Positions 34,913-43,789 of a stretch of 57,500 nucleotides of DNA are shown one piece after another. The notes under the pieces were generated by a model. It searched no databases and was not told the DNA's origin. It saw only the letters and a list, made by a program, of their open reading frames with translations. The translations under genes were made by a program, and so were the position numbers. The DNA is from Symbiodinium natans (lineage: Eukaryota > Sar > Dinophyceae > Suessiales > Symbiodiniaceae): contig CAJNDS010002508.1 of NCBI GenBank assembly GCA_905221605.1, positions 277,501 to 335,000 on the forward strand, read 5' to 3'. The first letter of the stretch is position 1; each line of letters begins with the position of its first letter.

Positions 34913-36130
34913 ATGGCAGACAAAGGTGACCCTTTTCGTGACCTCACTTTCAATGGGTCGCCTGCAGAGTACAGACTCTTCAGGCGAAAGATTCTCCTCA
35001 GTGTCGCGAGCCTGGAGGGCAAGCATGTGAAGCTTGCCGGGCCTCGCATCCTGTCGCGCCTCACTGGGGAGGCTTGGAAGGCTACCGAGCATTTGTCAGT
35101 GGGCGAATTGCGCTCGGAGCAAGGCTGGATGCGCGTGCTGTCGGCGCTGGACGAACACTACCGTTACCTTCCGGAGACGGAGTTGAACGAGTGCGTCGAT
35201 GAGTTCCTCTTCCACCTCAAGAAGAAGACCGGCGAGGGGCCGACGGCGTTCATCTCGAGGTTCAAGACTGTTCTCTCAACACTAGACACCCTCATCGCAG
35301 CGGACAAGGCCCAGCAGGAGCGGACGACCAAGCGCCGGCGAAAGAAAGCAGCCGAGAAATCGGACTCGGACAGCAGCAGCAGCAGAGACAGCATCAGCAG
35401 CTTGAGTGAAGGAGGGCCAGATTTGACGGCCGAGCGAGTGGCATCCGCTGCAGCAGAGGCCGCGGGAGAGACGCAAAAGAAGGCAGCCGACCAGACCAAG
35501 GGCCCGACGACCGTTGGCAGCTTCGTGGGTGACTCTCCAAAACCTGGCAAACCTCCTTCTTCGAGAAGTTCCAAGCACAGCCGTGGCACGCAAAAGGCTG
35601 ACGATGACCGTGCCAACCGGAAGATGCTCGAGGACCTGGGGCGGCTTGAAGCAGGGCACCTGCGCCTGAAGCCTGTGTTCCCGGCCGTGGTGCTTGGCCA
35701 TCTGTTCATGCGCAAGTATGGTTTGAACCGAGAGCAAAGAAGCCAAGTCATCCGCTCCACCGGCGGAAGTTCGAGGTTCACGGACATCGAGAAGGTGATC
35801 CGGGCGTCAGACTTTGAAAGTTCAAGGCTGGATGTGGACCCTCGAGCAGCATCTCGGCCGAGCCGCCGAGAGACCGTCATGGCAGCAGAGGACAGCAGCG
35901 TCGAGGAGCCAACCGACTGGAGCGAGGACGTGCACGAGGCCGACGAGGAGACGGACGATGAAGAGCTGGTCGAGGCCTTCGAGGTGCAGAAGAAGGCCAA
36001 GCAGACGGCTCGTCGTGCGTTCAAAAACTACAAGGAGAGCCGCAAGCGAGTTCGAGAAATTCGCAAGGACCGCCAGCCTTACATGCCTGAGTGCCGAGGG
36101 CCTGCCTCTGCAGCCGACCTTTCGCTATGA
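34913..36130 (+). CDS. Gag of retrotransposon 2
   Basis: The first ATG of the frame is at 34913 (MADKGDPFRD). The N-terminal 150 residues (NGSPAEYRLFRRKILLSVAS, LDEHYRYLPETELNECVDEF) resemble the alpha-helical gag region of copia elements. A Lys/Arg and Ser-rich stretch follows, then an acidic region near the end. No CCHC knuckle is visible before the frame ends. The pol frame overlaps from about 35814 and is in the +1 frame relative to gag, so either programmed frameshifting or an indel lies near 36070-36130. Confidence 0.75.
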   Translation: MADKGDPFRDLTFNGSPAEYRLFRRKILLSVASLEGKHVKLAGPRILSRLTGEAWKATEHLSVGELRSEQGWMRVLSALDEHYRYLPETELNECVDEFLFHLKKKTGEGPTAFISRFKTVLSTLDTLIAADKAQQERTTKRRRKKAAEKSDSDSSSSRDSISSLSEGGPDLTAERVASAAAEAAGETQKKAADQTKGPTTVGSFVGDSPKPGKPPSSRSSKHSRGTQKADDDRANRKMLEDLGRLEAGHLRLKPVFPAVVLGHLFMRKYGLNREQRSQVIRSTGGSSRFTDIEKVIRASDFESSRLDVDPRAASRPSRRETVMAAEDSSVEEPTDWSEDVHEADEETDDEELVEAFEVQKKAKQTARRAFKNYKESRKRVREIRKDRQPYMPECRGPASAADLSL

Positions 36131-36899
36131 CAAGAAAGACGGCAAGAAAGACAAGAACGAAGCCCGGAAGGGCAAAAAAGAAGAGGCGCACTTCGTCGGC
36201 GGCAATGTTCTGACAGAGTTCTCCTACATGGTCGACGACGACATCAACACGGACACAGACGAGATCGAGGTCCTGGCTGTCGCTATCCCTGTGGGCATGG
36301 CAGTGCTGGACACCGGGTGCACTGCTTCCGTGGTTGGCGAGCAGACAGCAAAGGACTACATTGAGCATTTCCGAGCGATCGGCCTTCCAGAACCTCAACA
36401 TCTGCAGCTTCCGCCCGTCCATCTGAAAGGCTTCAACGGCGTCAAGAGCTCGACCCGCAGCGGCCTGAGGTGGACGGTGAAGATCGGGGAGTTGTGGGGC
36501 CACGTGACAACGTATGTGGTTCCGGGCGAGGCGCCGTTCCTCATGTCCAGAAAAGTGCTTGAAGGAATGGAGGCGACGCTGGACCTGGGGCAGTCAACAA
36601 TCACGAGCCAAAAGCACGGATTGGAGCGCTGCAAGTTGAGCCGAGCCAGCAATGGACATCTTCTGCTTCCTCTAGTACCACAAGCTGCACAGGCAGTCGA
36701 CACTTTCGAGGCCGCCAGTGAGCCATCGGACCATGTGAGCGACAACCAGACCGCAGACGAGCCGGCCGCGCCTCCACCGCTGCAGCCACCACCTCAGAAT
36801 CCTAAGAACCTCCTAGAGGATAAGGAAATCCCGAAACCCCATCCCGATAAGAGTGTGCACGACCCTAACCATATCACCCCGGTAGACCGTAAGAGATAG
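35814..36899 (+). CDS. Protease region of retrotransposon 2 pol
   Basis: The frame carries the aspartic protease signature VLDTGCTASVVG near 36305-36340, where DTG is the catalytic triad, then a Pro-rich linker. It ends at TAG 36897-36899; the same frame is open straight after it into integrase, so this is a single nonsense interruption. The part overlapping gag before about 36100 may not be translated. Confidence 0.75.
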   Translation: MKVQGWMWTLEQHLGRAAERPSWQQRTAASRSQPTGARTCTRPTRRRTMKSWSRPSRCRRRPSRRLVVRSKTTRRAASEFEKFARTASLTCLSAEGLPLQPTFRYDKKDGKKDKNEARKGKKEEAHFVGGNVLTEFSYMVDDDINTDTDEIEVLAVAIPVGMAVLDTGCTASVVGEQTAKDYIEHFRAIGLPEPQHLQLPPVHLKGFNGVKSSTRSGLRWTVKIGELWGHVTTYVVPGEAPFLMSRKVLEGMEATLDLGQSTITSQKHGLERCKLSRASNGHLLLPLVPQAAQAVDTFEAASEPSDHVSDNQTADEPAAPPPLQPPPQNPKNLLEDKEIPKPHPDKSVHDPNHITPVDRKR

Positions 36900-39008
36900 T
36901 TCCAAACTATCCTGAAACATACTCGGTATACCCAGGTTGATGTTGGGGCTCATAGGTATGCTTTGCGGGTTGTCTTCGGAGGGGATGTTGATTTTGCTTT
37001 GTGCGCTTACAGACCGCGTTTTGAGCGCATTCCTAAGCAAGCGGCAATCAAAGCCCTTCAGATGAGTGTGGCGTGCTTAACTCCAGAAGGTGTTCTGGAA
37101 GTTTCTCCCTGGACCGGCAGGGCAGCTTCAGCCAAGAGGGCGCCTTATGCAGCGCTCGGTGCGTGCGTGTTTGCGTTCAGATACCCTCCTGTGCAAACCG
37201 TCAGACCCAACAAGTCCCGTGAAGAAACCCCAGAAGCTGAACCAGAACCGCTGCATGAATCCCAGCGCCCTTGCTCTGGCGACGTCCGTCAGCCGACAGA
37301 ACAGTGTGTTGAGACTTTGCCGAAACCGCTGAGCAAGTGTGCCACTGCAGGTGACGATGCTCCGGAAAGCGTCTGTGACTGCTGCCTTGCTGCAGAGCCC
37401 ACGCCGGTCAAGCCGGAAGCTTCTCCTGAGCTTGAGTTTCCCGATAGCCTAGGTGAAGGGATAGAAGCGGTTTATGAGGAACTTGACTGGGTTACCCTAG
37501 AGCACCTCCCCATGCCCTCAACTAGCAGGCGTGCTGTGGCACGACAGGTAGAAGGCGTCAGGAGAGTTCCGTTTCAGTTGGCCCTGTCCGCACTGCGCGA
37601 GGACTCAGAGGGAACAGAGCGTGAGCTAAGGGAGTGGCTAGGAGTTCAGGGTAATGCCTTAGGGGGTCAAGTTGGTTTAATTGAAGTTTTCACGGGGAAA
37701 GCACCGCTGTCCTCTGCGTCCAGCCGGACGAGAGGGCTTGTGAGCATCCGCCTGGGCCTTGAATATGGCCAAGACTTCAGTCGTGCCAGGGATAGACGCT
37801 TGCTCCTGCTCCTTCTCGGAAGGTGCCGTGCCAGGGATGTCTGGTTCTCATGGCCATGTTCGTGTTGGTCAGGGTGGTCTAGGATGAGTTTAGCTAAGGG
37901 TGGTAACAGTGCCGCAAAAATCCTGTCACGCCGCAAGCGTGAGCAAGTCTTTCTTCGTCTTTTCGAGCAAGCCTGGGCATTGCAACTGATGCTAGGAGGT
38001 CACGCTCATGCCGAAAATCCTCAAGGTTCTGCTGCCTGGCGCGAGCTCACCTTAGGACCCGCCTTCGAAGCCGACTTCCACATGTGTGCTGCAGGGATGA
38101 CGTGTCCAGACTCCGGGCTCCCCATCCTTAGGCCTACAAGGGTTGTCTCCAGCGATGCAGGGCTTGTCCAGACCCTGATGTCCTTGCGTTGCCCGGGACA
38201 CACCCGACATGCGCATCTGGAAGGGAGTCGGCAGACTCGAATTGCCGAAGTGTATCCGCGGAAGCTGTGCTCGATCCTTGCGCGGTACTTTTCCTCTCGG
38301 GACGAGGATGTTCATCCTGACCATGACATCTTCCTTAATACCGAAGATGAAGCGGACTCAGAGCGAGAATCCGAGAATGAAGTGCCTGAAGGGGAACGTC
38401 CACGTCCCAACCGTGCAGTGTATCCTGCCATGATCCAGAAACTCCATGTAAATACTGGACACTCTTCGGTACCGCAGATGCTTAGGCTGGCGCAGCGTGC
38501 CCGAGCACCAGAGGGTGTCATACGCGCCATCCGCGACTTTAAGTGCCCGATATGTGAGGAACTGCAAGTGCCACCATCTCACCGAGTCGCTGCCCTTAAG
38601 CACACGGAAACCCCTAATCAGATAGTGGGCTTAGATGTGGTTCAGGTTGAGCTTAAAAGGGATGGCCCCGAGGGGGTAGAGGAGTTAAAGTTTAACGTTC
38701 TTACCGCCGTTGACTATGCCTCCGACTTTGCACAGCAGATCGTCATTCCCAGCAGGCCGGGTAGTGTGAGCCGGGCGTTCCATGAACTATGGTGCCGTCC
38801 GTACGGACCCCCCAAGACAGTCTACGTTGACCCTGATCAACGGTGGATGTCATGTGACTTCCAAGAGTACTTGAGGCACAACTCCATTGCCTTGCTGAAC
38901 ACCGCCACGGAGTCACACTGGCAGCTGGGACGCGTAGAAATTGCACAAAAAAATCCTGCGAAGGATGGCCCAAAGGGTGTGGAAAACATCCGAGAGGCCT
39001 CCCCGTGA
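36900..39008 (+). CDS. Integrase region of retrotransposon 2 pol
   Basis: A 500-residue poorly conserved spacer is followed by the zinc motif H..NTGH ... CPIC (about 38445-38560) and the integrase core with Asp in GLDVVQ (about 38630), Asp in VYVDPDQRW (about 38825) and Glu in the HWQLGRVE segment (about 38935). The frame breaks at an A7 run (38947-38953), with the next 20 residues out of frame until TGA. Confidence 0.78.
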   Translation, partial: FQTILKHTRYTQVDVGAHRYALRVVFGGDVDFALCAYRPRFERIPKQAAIKALQMSVACLTPEGVLEVSPWTGRAASAKRAPYAALGACVFAFRYPPVQTVRPNKSREETPEAEPEPLHESQRPCSGDVRQPTEQCVETLPKPLSKCATAGDDAPESVCDCCLAAEPTPVKPEASPELEFPDSLGEGIEAVYEELDWVTLEHLPMPSTSRRAVARQVEGVRRVPFQLALSALREDSEGTERELREWLGVQGNALGGQVGLIEVFTGKAPLSSASSRTRGLVSIRLGLEYGQDFSRARDRRLLLLLLGRCRARDVWFSWPCSCWSGWSRMSLAKGGNSAAKILSRRKREQVFLRLFEQAWALQLMLGGHAHAENPQGSAAWRELTLGPAFEADFHMCAAGMTCPDSGLPILRPTRVVSSDAGLVQTLMSLRCPGHTRHAHLEGSRQTRIAEVYPRKLCSILARYFSSRDEDVHPDHDIFLNTEDEADSERESENEVPEGERPRPNRAVYPAMIQKLHVNTGHSSVPQMLRLAQRARAPEGVIRAIRDFKCPICEELQVPPSHRVAALKHTETPNQIVGLDVVQVELKRDGPEGVEELKFNVLTAVDYASDFAQQIVIPSRPGSVSRAFHELWCRPYGPPKTVYVDPDQRWMSCDFQEYLRHNSIALLNTATESHWQLGRVEIAQKNPAKDGPKGVENIREASP

Positions 39009-39633
39009 AGTAATAGAGTGTTGCGCCAGCCTTCGGAACGAACAGTTGAAGCGTCATGGTTTCTCAAGTGCGCAATGGTTTCTTGGTCGTGACCCAAGGG
39101 TTCCTGGGAGCCTGGCGGATGTGTCTGAACAAGCCGACCCGGCTGTTCAGGATGCTGTCCTTTCCGAGCGGGATTTTGCACAAAAGATGCGTGTTCGCCA
39201 GCAGGCCGCTGATGCCTTCCTAGAGGCACACGCGCACGCCACCTGGAATCGTGCCATCAAAGGTCGTAACCGCCCAATCCGGGGGCCATATGTTGTCGGT
39301 CAGTCAGTGTACATCTTCCGGAAAACTCGCAGAGGCCTGTTGTCTACACGTCATGGGGTATGGTTAGGCCCAGGTAAGGTCGTAGGAACAGAGAGCTTCA
39401 GAGAAGACAGCCCGGTGCCAAGAGTGATCTGGGTTGTTATTAACGGTTTCATGTATAAATGTTCCCCGGAATGCCTGCGGCCTGTTGCAGAAGATGAAGT
39501 AGCCTTTAGGCATCTTGCCCAAGAGTTTTCCGCGGGACGCCTTTCCGAAGAGTTAGAGCAATCAACTCCAAGTAGGGGAGGTAGCCTGGCCAGGCGCTAC
39601 TTCCCAAGAACCCCCGCAAGACAGCGACTTTGA
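38954..39633 (+). CDS. Integrase C-terminal region, shifted frame
   Basis: This frame continues the integrase after the A7 frameshift. It includes the SH3-like part GPYVVGQSVYIFRKTR and WLGPGKVVG. A second shift lies between about 39540 and 39610, because the acidic linker upstream of RT is in a different frame that opens before this one ends at TGA. Confidence 0.7.
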
Positions 39634-39778
39634 GTCTGAGACTGAAACAGACGAGAGGAACGTCCGTCGCCGTGTCACCCGCTCTGACGAGTACTGGGAA
39701 AACCGTGCCGCCGGAATATCTCCCCGAGGCTCCCCCTTAGTCCGCCAGAGAGAAGAAGACCATGCAGAAGACCCAGCC

Positions 39779-40726
39779 TTGAAGAACCGAAGGACCATGG
39801 AACCTGAAGATGAAGAACCGAGTTATTCACCCTCAATAGCACCGGAACAGGTAGAAAGCGGAACGGCCATTCCAGTCCCATCCGAACCTCTACAAGCGTC
39901 GGCTGCCGCAGACCTGGACGCAGCCGTGCCAGAGGGGGATTCTGACCCGGAGGGCGGCCCTGATGAGGACTCGCAGTGTTGCGAAATTTCTTTAGATGTG
40001 TTTGCAACGGATGTGTCCTCTGATCCTCAGTGTCTCTGGGATGTGCTAGAAGAGTGCGCATTCACGGTTGCGGCCGCTCGCCCGGGACAGAAACGCCGGG
40101 TTGAAGTGAACTTCCGAAAGTTGGGGTCCGAGGACAGGTCCCTTTTCAAAAAGGCCATGAAGAAGGAGTGGCAAAGCTGGCTTGAGAACCGTGTAACCAC
40201 TATCGTAAAACGAAAGGGGATACCCGCGTCCCGAATCATTGGTTCTAGATGGGTGCTAACATGGAAGAAGTCGTCTGACCCCGACGATCGTTCTGTGGCC
40301 CCCAAAGCACGTTTAGTGCTGGTAGGGTTCCAGGATCCCGATCTGGGGCGCATAGCAACAGACAGTCCCACTTTGAGGAAAGAAAGCAAGCACATCGTCC
40401 TCAGTATCTGCGCCAGCATGAAATGGACCATTTGGGGAGCGGACATCAAGACAGCATTCCTCTCCGGGGACGCGTCCCAGCGCAAGCTGTGCTTCGAACC
40501 TCCTCCGGAAGTGCGGGAGTTCATGCAACTCAGCCCTGAAGATGTTCTTCGATTAGAAAAGGCCGCGTATGGCCTTGCTGAGGCACCAAGAGCTTGGTTC
40601 TTAAGATTGACCCGTGAGCTCCTGTCTGTCGGTCTAGTTGTAAGCCAGCTGGACCCTTGCGTTTTCATTCTAAGATGCAGTTCCTCCTTCAAATTGTTGG
40701 GGGATATGTGGTGTTCACGTAGATGA
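39779..40726 (+). CDS. Reverse transcriptase, first part, of retrotransposon 2
   Basis: The frame is open well upstream of 39779 (acidic linker, about 39608 onwards). RT blocks include SRWVLTWKK, KARLVLVGFQD, IWGADIKTAFLSG (catalytic Asp) and EKAAYGLAEAPRAWF. The frame is lost at a G5 run (40699-40703), just before the active-site motif. Confidence 0.78.
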   Translation: MKNRRTMEPEDEEPSYSPSIAPEQVESGTAIPVPSEPLQASAAADLDAAVPEGDSDPEGGPDEDSQCCEISLDVFATDVSSDPQCLWDVLEECAFTVAAARPGQKRRVEVNFRKLGSEDRSLFKKAMKKEWQSWLENRVTTIVKRKGIPASRIIGSRWVLTWKKSSDPDDRSVAPKARLVLVGFQDPDLGRIATDSPTLRKESKHIVLSICASMKWTIWGADIKTAFLSGDASQRKLCFEPPPEVREFMQLSPEDVLRLEKAAYGLAEAPRAWFLRLTRELLSVGLVVSQLDPCVFILRCSSSFKLLGDMWCSRR

Positions 40727-41750
40727 CCTTCTTGGGGGAGGTGGAGCTCAGATGGACGCATGCTTGAGCCGACTGCGCAAGCGCCTGCCTTTCGGGGATT
40801 TTAGGACCGCAACCATCAAGTATACGGGTGCTGAAATTAGGCAAGGAGCAGACTTCTCTGTAGAAGTAAGTCAGGAGGCCTACATTGACAAACTGGACGA
40901 GGTGTGCACTAAGCAATTCGGCAAGGAGTCAGACATGCTGAACCGACCGTCGCTCATGCGCGCGTGCTGTGGCCAGCTCGCCTGGGTGGCCAATCATAGC
41001 AGACCCGACCAGGCCTTCCTTGCGTCGTACCTCCAGGGTGTTCAGGACAACGCCACCATAGCACACTTGAGTTTGTATAATAAGGCTGTTCGTGAAATGA
41101 AGTCCCGTAAGCTCTCCCTACGCTTCCCAAGCATTCCCCTTGAACGCTGGAGACTCCTGGCCATTACAGATGCTGGCTGGTGCGTGCGTGCCAGTGGCGA
41201 ATCACAGGGCGGCATGTTAGTGTGCATCTGTGACCAGGATGTGCTGGAGCAGAAGGAAGGAACAGCGTGGCTGATAGAGTGGACCTCTAAGAAATTACGC
41301 AGGGTTGTGCGTAGTTCGACTGCTGCAGAAACGTTGGCTGCCCAGAATGGCCTGGATGCTATCGAGTTTGCCCAAGCGTTCCTTCAAGAAGTCATCCATG
41401 GTATGACGCCGAGAGAGTTCCAGCAGTGGACTCCGGCCACGAAGTCCGGCCTTGTCATTGACAGCAAGTCCTTGTACGATGCCTTGACTCGGTCAGCGTG
41501 CAGCAGTGCGCTAGCCATGGAAAAGAGGTTAGCGATCGATTATGCTATCGCTCGCGCGTGCCTGTCAGAGCGCAATGTCACTCCGTTCTGGACCAACAAC
41601 CTTCAAATGGTTGCAGACTGCCTGACTAAGCTTAAGGGTAATAAGGATATTCTGTATAAGTTCTTAGGAACCTGCAAATATCATGCCCGACCTAGCAAGG
41701 AGTCCGGTAGAAAGGAAGCCTCCCGCAAGGCTTCTGAGGTGCCAAGCTGA
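40704..41750 (+). CDS. RT active-site end and RNase H of retrotransposon 2
   Basis: After the G5 shift the frame reads GVHVDDLLGGG, the RT catalytic HVDD motif, as in retrotransposon 1. RNase H follows with ITDAGW, an SSTAAETLAAQ segment and VIDSKSLYDAL, closing with a TKLKGNKD-like stretch. It ends at TGA 41748-41750. Confidence 0.78.
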   Translation: MCGVHVDDLLGGGGAQMDACLSRLRKRLPFGDFRTATIKYTGAEIRQGADFSVEVSQEAYIDKLDEVCTKQFGKESDMLNRPSLMRACCGQLAWVANHSRPDQAFLASYLQGVQDNATIAHLSLYNKAVREMKSRKLSLRFPSIPLERWRLLAITDAGWCVRASGESQGGMLVCICDQDVLEQKEGTAWLIEWTSKKLRRVVRSSTAAETLAAQNGLDAIEFAQAFLQEVIHGMTPREFQQWTPATKSGLVIDSKSLYDALTRSACSSALAMEKRLAIDYAIARACLSERNVTPFWTNNLQMVADCLTKLKGNKDILYKFLGTCKYHARPSKESGRKEASRKASEVPS

Positions 41751-42051
41751 CCCTCAGTCCATGTGCATGCAGTGTCCCGCGGGGACCATGTGTACAGGTT
41801 GTTTTGCCTGGGGTGTAGGTTAGAGTTGGTTTTTCAGGGTGCACCTTACGGTTCGCATACCTTCTCTGTCTACCGTGGCGAATTCATTCCTTCCATGTTT
41901 GTTTTGCGCAGTGTTAACTTAAGGGCCAACTCACAAACGTGATTTGCCGCGCGACATTCCTTGATTGATTCAGCAAATCGTGCAGTTGCAGAAGCCAACC
42001 AGCCGTGCCCCGTGTCTGTGCGTGTGCGTGTGTGTCCCTGAGTACAGACCC

Positions 42052-42798
42052 ATGGCTGCTCGTAACAACAAGCAAGCCCGAAGTTCCCACGAGCCGATGA
42101 ATGGAGGCGAGATGACCGACTTCGTTCGCTTCGTGGAGCGGGCAAAGGCGAATGGACAGCTTGAAGAGCTACTCGAGCTGGCGCAAGTTCATGTGTCAAA
42201 CGAAGGGCAGCTACCGTTGCTGACCGAGGACGATATCCTTGGAACGTCTTCCTCCGAGAACGACTTTGACCTGGTGGAGAATGCTGGAAGGCCCCGTGGA
42301 GCTCAACCCGGAGGGCGCCGCAACCATCCTGCGCCGAGTTCGTCGACTTCCCCAACGGTGATTCGCCCGACTACGACGCCGAGTTTGTCCACTACCACCA
42401 GGCTGACTCGCCCAACCACGCGCGACCGCCAAGACACCCGCGACGAGATCATCGAGTCGGCTGCGCAGCGCAGTTCCGAGCCACCGTTTCAGGACCAAAT
42501 GGTCTTGCCAGAAGGAGTCGAGTCCATCGAGGAGTGGGGATGCAGCCTGTTCGTCCTGCAGAAGTACAAGCCGCTGAAGCTGTCGTACAAAGAAATCTTG
42601 GAGCAGGCCTGGGACGACAAGGAGATGATGTCCTATTTCGCCCGACTCATGAACACCTACGGTCAGGATGCCCGCGCGCCGAAGGCCGGGAAGGCAAGCG
42701 ACGTGGTGGCATACATGAAGGCCACCCAGTACCCAGCGAACCGGCGGCTGAGCGAGCTCAAGGGCCAGAGCGTCCGCATCTTCAAGAAGGACGGCTGA
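42052..42798 (+). CDS. 3' accessory ORF of retrotransposon 2, unknown function
   Basis: A 248-codon ATG frame (MAARNNKQARSSHEP) lies between RNase H and the 3' LTR, where canonical copia elements have little. It has an N-terminal acidic helical part (FVRFVERAKANGQLEELLEL), a Ser/Thr/Pro/Arg-rich middle, and a C-terminal part that looks folded (GCSLFVLQKYKPLKLSYKEI, MMSYFARLMNTYGQDARAPK). No membrane segment is present, so it is not envelope-like. Function is not recognised. It is intact although pol is broken. Confidence 0.65.
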   Translation: MAARNNKQARSSHEPMNGGEMTDFVRFVERAKANGQLEELLELAQVHVSNEGQLPLLTEDDILGTSSSENDFDLVENAGRPRGAQPGGRRNHPAPSSSTSPTVIRPTTTPSLSTTTRLTRPTTRDRQDTRDEIIESAAQRSSEPPFQDQMVLPEGVESIEEWGCSLFVLQKYKPLKLSYKEILEQAWDDKEMMSYFARLMNTYGQDARAPKAGKASDVVAYMKATQYPANRRLSELKGQSVRIFKKDG

Positions 42799-42890
42799 TA
42801 GACAACTGATTTGCCGAGCCATAGCTACAAAGAATCCCTCTCTGCCAAAAGGGCAGTGTTGAAAGTACAAACGATCCCGACCCTCACATT

Positions 42891-42897
42891 GAGGGCG
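42891..42897 (+). other. Polypurine tract of retrotransposon 2
   Basis: GAGGGCG precedes the 3' LTR. Like the tract of retrotransposon 1 it is G-rich with a C near the end. Confidence 0.5.
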
Positions 42898-43089
42898 TGT
42901 AAAACTGCAGTCTGTATGATCCGATTCTTCTTTGTGAGATTGCAGTTCGATTTGAATGTTCGGCCGTGACGCCGTATCTTTCTCAGAGGGCCCTTGGTAC
43001 TTCGATCTAGTATCGTGCTATGGCAGCCGCAGATAAAACTGTGGCTTGAGTGCTGCCTTAGAGCAGTTGTGGGAGCCATTGGCTTTACA
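42898..43089 (+). repeat. 3' LTR of retrotransposon 2
   Basis: 192 bp, differing from the 5' LTR only by T at 42994. The repeat is followed by the target duplication CTTAT. Confidence 0.92.
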
Positions 43090-43389
43090 CTTATACCCAA
43101 AACTCCGAAACCCTAAGCCCCTAGACTCCAAAACCCGACCCTAAACCCGAGAAACCCTACGCCCCCCCCCCCCCCCCCCCCTGCCCCACCCCCAAAACCC
43201 GAAGCCCCTAAACTCGAGAAACCCGAAGCCCTTCCTAAAGCCCTAAACCCTAAACCCTAAGCCCTAGCACTAAAGCCCTAAGCCCTAAGCCCTAGCACTA
43301 AAGCCCTAAGCCCTAAACCCCTACGCTCTAAGCCCTAAGACCCTAAGCCCCAAAGCCCTAAGCCCCCCCCCCCCCTTCCACCCCAGGAC

Positions 43390-43461
43390 CTGCATCTTCA
43401 TTGGCCGCAGGCTCCTCGGCTCCGGGCTGCGGAGCGTCGGGGGCGGCCTCCTCTCTCGGCG
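43390..43461 (-). CDS. Exon, Pro/Ala/Glu-rich, minus strand
   Basis: Acceptor GGGCAAAAG, frame containing PREEAAPDAPQPGAEEPAAN and then EDA, donor GT (GCAG|GTCCTG). A C-type arm (CCCTAAG-rich, 43226-43380) and a G-type arm (from 43482) flank it. Composition suggests a disordered linker. Confidence 0.55.
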
Positions 43462-43789
43462 CTTTTGCCCGGTTGACGGTTTAGGGTGTTTAGGGGTGCT
43501 TAGGGTTTTTAGGGTTTAGGGGTTTGAAGGGTTTAGGGTCTTTAGGGTTAGGGATGTTTAGGGTTTAGGGCTTTTAGGGTTTAGGGGGTTTAGGGCTTTT
43601 AGGGTTTAGGGCTTGTAGCGTTTAGGGATTCTAGAGTTTTTGGGGTTTAGGGGTTTAGGCTCCAGGGTTCAGAGGGCTTAGAGGGTTTAGAGGTTGACAG
43701 CTATAAGGTTTCAGGGTTCTTTATGGGGCTCTAGGGCTTCCGGGTTTAGAGGATTTAGGCGTTCCAGGGTTCAGGCACCTCCAAACACC

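Larger units (their letters stand above)
34617..43089 (+). mobile_element. LTR retrotransposon 2, Ty1/copia order, frame-broken
   Basis: Two 192-bp LTRs (TG...CA) differ at one base (C34713, T42994). The target duplication CTTAT lies at 34612-34616 and 43090-43094. Order is Gag, protease, integrase, RT, RNase H, then an additional 3' ORF. It lies in an intron interior, antisense to the host exons. Pol is interrupted by one stop and three frameshifts, so it appears unable to make a full polyprotein as assembled. Confidence 0.92.

Noticed and set aside
35164-36024. 286-codon minus-strand frame inside gag of retrotransposon 2
   Set aside because: It is antisense to gag and Ser-rich because of complementary codon bias; no motif is visible.
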